A stretch of DNA of 18,968 nucleotides from a bacterium (GTDB lineage: Bacteria; Zhuqueibacterota; Zhuqueibacteria; Residuimicrobiales; Residuimicrobiaceae). This document shows positions 16,528 to 18,968 of the stretch, one piece after another. The stretch lies in NCBI GenBank assembly GCA_012523655.1, contig JAAYTV010000128.1, positions 1-18,968 of the forward strand, written 5' to 3'. Under the pieces are notes generated by a model. That model was given only the letters and a program-made list of their open reading frames with translations. It was not told the origin of the DNA and ran no database searches. A program made the position numbers and the translations under genes. The first letter of the stretch is position 1, and every line of letters begins with the position of its first letter.

Positions 16528-17159
16528 TGAATCTTTGCGACAAAATGAAAAAAAACGCTTTTCTGTATCATGAAAAAGCCCTGGAACCATCCACGGCCGC
16601 CAGGGTACAGGAGCATCTGGAGCAGTGCGAAACGTGCCGAAGACACTTTCAGCAGGCCCTGTTGCTTAAAAAGGCGTTGAAAGGATTGCCCCGCCGTCGC
16701 ACCTCGCCGGATTTTAACGCTGTGCTGCGGGCGCGATTGCGCACAGAGACCTACCGCAAACCGCTGTTCAGCTTTCCAGCCGGCAGCGGCATGTGGCAGA
16801 TTCCCGCCTATGCAGGACTGGCGCTGATGTTTGTGGCGCTGGGCGCCCTTTTACAACGGAATTGGAACCCATCGATCATGCCCACCATGGCAGACCGGGT
16901 GGCCGTGGTGCAGACCGCTCCCCAGCCGGCCTCAGGGAACGCCCAATTCGCCGCCGGTAGTGCTCCCATTCGCCGTGCTCCGGTAAAAAACTATGTCGAT
17001 CCCGGCACGGTCGCGGACATAAGCAAATGGGCGCAACAGAATCAAAGACGGACGCAGGCCACCCTGGCAAAATACGACGAGGACAGCACCTGGCAAAGAA
17101 ACAGCACCCAGAACACAAACAGGTCGCTGGTGCGTGAGGTCAGACAGGTACGGTTCTAA
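16527..17159 (+). CDS. Membrane-anchored zinc-type anti-sigma factor (ZAS / putative zinc finger)
   Basis: 210 residues. The N-terminal cytosolic domain carries the ZAS motif: Cys4 and then His30-x3-Cys34-x2-Cys37 (EHLEQCETCRRH), as in proteins that bind and inhibit ECF sigma factors. One membrane helix lies at about 91-109 (IPAYAGLALMFVALGALL). The C-terminal 100 residues would be periplasmic and are low-complexity, rich in Ala, Pro, Gln, Asn and Arg, with no recognisable domain; they may be the sensing or cleavage segment. The start has GAGGAG overlapping the end of the sigma gene. It abuts the pseudo-HtrA gene (stop at 17157-17159, next ATG at 17160). No site-2 protease is seen here. Confidence 0.88.
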   Translation: MNLCDKMKKNAFLYHEKALEPSTAARVQEHLEQCETCRRHFQQALLLKKALKGLPRRRTSPDFNAVLRARLRTETYRKPLFSFPAGSGMWQIPAYAGLALMFVALGALLQRNWNPSIMPTMADRVAVVQTAPQPASGNAQFAAGSAPIRRAPVKNYVDPGTVADISKWAQQNQRRTQATLAKYDEDSTWQRNSTQNTNRSLVREVRQVRF

Positions 17160-18416
17160 ATGAAACAGGCACGTTTATCAACTCTATGCTTACGGCTGCA
17201 CTGGCTGCCGGCCATGTTCCTGCTCGCTAACCTGGCCTGTTCAGTCCCAGCCTTGGCTCAGGAGAGTTCGGTTCTCGCCAAACTGGAACAGGACCTCAAA
17301 CAGCTGATCGAGAAAGTAAAGCCGTCGGTGGTCACCGTCTCGGCGCACCGCTCCACTGCCATGCTCACCGGTTCCCCCTCAGGGAGTTCTGCTGCTTCAG
17401 AGTCCGGTCCCTTCATCGACATCATCAACATCGGTTCGGGCATTGTGCTCGATTCGATACACATCCTCACCCACGCCGGCATCACCGCAAACTGCGACAG
17501 CATTGACATCACTTATTCCAACGGCGACCATTCCCGCGCTCAGATGATCGGCATCGATCACGAGACCGGTCTGGCGGTTTTGACAACGCGTCATCCGCGG
17601 GGCCGGCCGCTCAGACCAGCGCCCCTGCGCCTCAGCCAACGCCTGGGTGCGGGCAATATGGTCGCTCTGGTGGGCAACGCCTACGGCGTCTCCTCAGCCA
17701 TCACTTTGGGAGTTGTCAACGGCGTGCGCGAGGACGGCATTCTGCAGATCTCCACCTCTGTGGCAGCCGGCAATGCCGGCAGTCCGCTGTTCGATTATCA
17801 GGGTAGACTGGCGGCGATATTAGCCGGCCGTGTCAGCCCGGTGGGCGAAGACTATATGCTCAACGAAGGTCTTGCCTTAAGCCAGGCCGCCCTGGCCTAT
17901 CCGGCTGCGGATGTCGTGCAGCGGATCCAGCACCTGATCTATGGCACAGCCGGCGAACAGGGGTGGATCGGCGTTTCGGCTGAAGACTGGCCGGGCGGCA
18001 TGGGTTGGGTGCATATCAGCGATGTCAAATACAATGGTCCGGCCCATCAGGCCGGCTTGAAGGTGGGCGATATTGTTTTCAGCTCTGACCAGCACGCTCT
18101 GCGCGGCGCCCGCATGCTGGCGCAGACGATCCGTACCCGCAAGCCGGGCAGCCGGATCGAGCTTGGTGTGCTCCGAGGAGACAGCACCTTCAGCGTCCGT
18201 CTGGCCGTGGGTAAAGAGACGCCTGAATTGGCCTCTGGATTTACCTTTGCCCAGCGCAATCCGATGTTCAATGCCTTTGAAGCCCAGCCGGTGGCCGCGG
18301 GCCGCGGCCTGCATGGCTCACCTGAGATGAAGCAGCGCATGCTGCTGCAGAGAATGCACCAGCTGGAGCGAGAGCTGGAAGAGCTGCGCCTGCTGTTGAA
18401 AAACGAAAGCCGCTGA
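17160..18416 (+). CDS. HtrA/DegP-like PDZ protein lacking all three catalytic residues (predicted pseudoprotease)
   Basis: 418 residues. Signal peptide to about residue 33 (ALA-Q), a chymotrypsin-like domain (about 38-250), one PDZ domain (about 266-352; GWIGVSAEDW, then GPAHQAGLKVGDIVFS), and a C-terminal helical coiled-coil (about 388-415). The fold signatures are clear, but the active site is not: in the His motif (family L-T-x-x-H), LTHAG has Gly107; in the Asp motif (D-x3-D-L-A), DHETGLAV has Gly137; in the Ser motif (GNSGGPL), GNAGSPL has Ala206 and Ser208. A functional protease is therefore not expected; a periplasmic sensor, scaffold or chaperone role is inferred. Its ATG abuts the anti-sigma stop, so the three genes form one operon. 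The reading frame is intact, arguing against simple decay. Confidence 0.88.
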   Translation: MKQARLSTLCLRLHWLPAMFLLANLACSVPALAQESSVLAKLEQDLKQLIEKVKPSVVTVSAHRSTAMLTGSPSGSSAASESGPFIDIINIGSGIVLDSIHILTHAGITANCDSIDITYSNGDHSRAQMIGIDHETGLAVLTTRHPRGRPLRPAPLRLSQRLGAGNMVALVGNAYGVSSAITLGVVNGVREDGILQISTSVAAGNAGSPLFDYQGRLAAILAGRVSPVGEDYMLNEGLALSQAALAYPAADVVQRIQHLIYGTAGEQGWIGVSAEDWPGGMGWVHISDVKYNGPAHQAGLKVGDIVFSSDQHALRGARMLAQTIRTRKPGSRIELGVLRGDSTFSVRLAVGKETPELASGFTFAQRNPMFNAFEAQPVAAGRGLHGSPEMKQRMLLQRMHQLERELEELRLLLKNESR

Positions 18417-18437
18417 GTTCCCCACCTTATCAAATCC

Positions 18438-18465
18438 TTGACTTTTTGCTAAATTCTATTAAATT
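18438..18465 (+). promoter_or_regulatory. Predicted promoter of the 66-residue protein-rdgB unit
   Basis: TTGACT (18438-18443), a 16-nt spacer and TAAATT (18460-18465) in the 99-bp gap before ATG 18516. The region is strongly A/T-rich compared with the neighbouring coding sequence and follows the same pattern as the other promoters here. Confidence 0.55.
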
Positions 18466-18515
18466 ATATATTCTGTAATTTAATTCACAGCAGTTGTTAA
18501 ACAGGGAGTCTCTTC

Positions 18516-18716
18516 ATGGCTAAAGATAAAACGTTCGGCGCCAAGGTCGCCAAGTCCCAGGCGGTCGCCAGCAAAGTCTGCCCGGTATGCAAGGATGCGG
18601 TCAACACAATCCATTACATCCGTTCGGTTAAAAACCAAGCCACAGGCGGCTATCGTTTCGCCGAAAACTTTATCGGCGTGTGCAAATGCAACGAAAAAGA
18701 CGTTTTCAATAAATGA
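18516..18716 (+). CDS. Small basic Cys-pair protein of unknown function (zinc-ribbon-like)
   Basis: 66 residues, not a family I recognise. It begins with a Lys-rich stretch (MAKDKTFGAKVAKSQ), then CPVC (Cys22, Cys25), a middle block IHYIRSVKNQATGGYRF, and finally CKC (Cys56, Cys58) near the end. Four cysteines in two pairs suggest a zinc-binding ribbon, although the second pair is CxC rather than the common CxxC. The basic character would suit RNA or ribosome binding, but this is inference. Support for a real gene: its own promoter, AGGGAG at 18503-18508 (7 nt spacing) and a 4-bp ATGA overlap with rdgB downstream. No signal peptide or membrane segment. Confidence 0.75.
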   Translation: MAKDKTFGAKVAKSQAVASKVCPVCKDAVNTIHYIRSVKNQATGGYRFAENFIGVCKCNEKDVFNK

Positions 18717-18968
18717 CCGCTTCCCCCTGCACGCTGTTGCTGGCCACCAACAACGCGGATAAAGTGGCGGAGATGCGTGATTTCTTTTCCGGATTGAATC
18801 TGGTTTTACGGACGGCCGCTGAATTTCCGCAGATCCCTGCGGTGGAGGAAGACCAGCCGACCCTGCAGGGCAATGCCATCAAGAAAGCTTCAGCACTCGC
18901 CGCTGCCACCGGATTGCTCAGCCTGGCCGATGACACCGGCCTGGAGGTTGATGCGCTGGACGGCCGGC
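18713..18968 (+). CDS. rdgB: XTP/dITP diphosphatase (RdgB/HAM1), N-terminal part; runs off the window
   Basis: 85 codons are visible of a usual length near 200. RdgB hydrolyses non-canonical purine nucleotides (XTP, dITP, ITP) to monophosphates and so keeps them out of DNA. The N-terminal LLATNNADKVAEM is the family's first motif (nucleotide-binding Lys), EEDQPTLQGNAIKKA the second, and LADDTGLEVDALDGR the catalytic acidic motif with Asp73-Asp74. Its ATG overlaps the stop of the preceding small gene (ATGA), suggesting coupled translation. Nothing abnormal is seen in the visible part. Confidence 0.93.
   Translation, partial: MTASPCTLLLATNNADKVAEMRDFFSGLNLVLRTAAEFPQIPAVEEDQPTLQGNAIKKASALAAATGLLSLADDTGLEVDALDGR

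Overview
The window is a dense, single-strand block of chromosomal genes: every gene I can support lies on the + strand and no intergenic gap exceeds about 220 bp. I see no tRNA, rRNA, CRISPR array, insertion sequence or phage gene. The organism is a Gram-negative (diderm) bacterium: there are signal peptides, a lipobox, an outer-membrane beta-barrel, an LpoA-like periplasmic protein and an HtrA-fold protein. A PorX-type response regulator (receiver plus PglZ/alkaline-phosphatase domain) points towards the Fibrobacteres-Chlorobi-Bacteroidetes (FCB) superphylum. However, many genes have good Shine-Dalgarno (SD) sequences and the promoters look like TTGACx-N16/17-TAAnTT, which is unlike typical Bacteroidetes. 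A Calditrichota/KSB1-like or other deep FCB lineage is my best inference; it is not proven.

Layout. (1) 1-1430: the 3' end of a GH95-like glycoside hydrolase, then a small VUT-family membrane protein. (2) 1508-2615: a lipoprotein trypsin-fold protease with an intact triad and its own promoter. (3) 2738-13275: a long operon-like run starting at a promoter flanked by a 14-bp inverted repeat: porX-like, tsaE, tsaB, rimI, accD, surE, guaA, glmS, a TPR/periplasmic-binding protein and a small phasin-like coiled-coil protein. Many junctions overlap or are nearly touching. (4) 13302-13989: a monocistronic beta-barrel protein with its own promoter and a strong intrinsic terminator. (5) 14050-15860: a class I glutamine amidotransferase-like hydrolase (peptidase C26) and holA. 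(6) 15910-18416: an ECF sigma factor, its membrane zinc anti-sigma factor and an HtrA/DegP-like protein. (7) 18438-18968: a 66-residue cysteine-containing protein of unknown function and the start of rdgB, which runs off the window.

The housekeeping genes cover tRNA t6A modification (tsaE, tsaB), protein N-acetylation (rimI), fatty acid synthesis (accD), nucleotide metabolism (surE, guaA, rdgB), amino-sugar synthesis (glmS) and replication (holA). The envelope genes appear to form a stress-response group.

The most striking observation is in region 6. The HtrA-like protein keeps the protease fold and a PDZ domain, but all three catalytic residues are replaced (His to Gly, Asp to Gly, Ser to Ala). 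It is therefore predicted to be a pseudoprotease, encoded directly behind a sigma/anti-sigma pair. Second are the operator-like inverted repeat bracketing the porX-like promoter, the probable CTG start of that gene, and the sigma-factor gene with no visible SD whose start codon is fixed by an adjacent stop.
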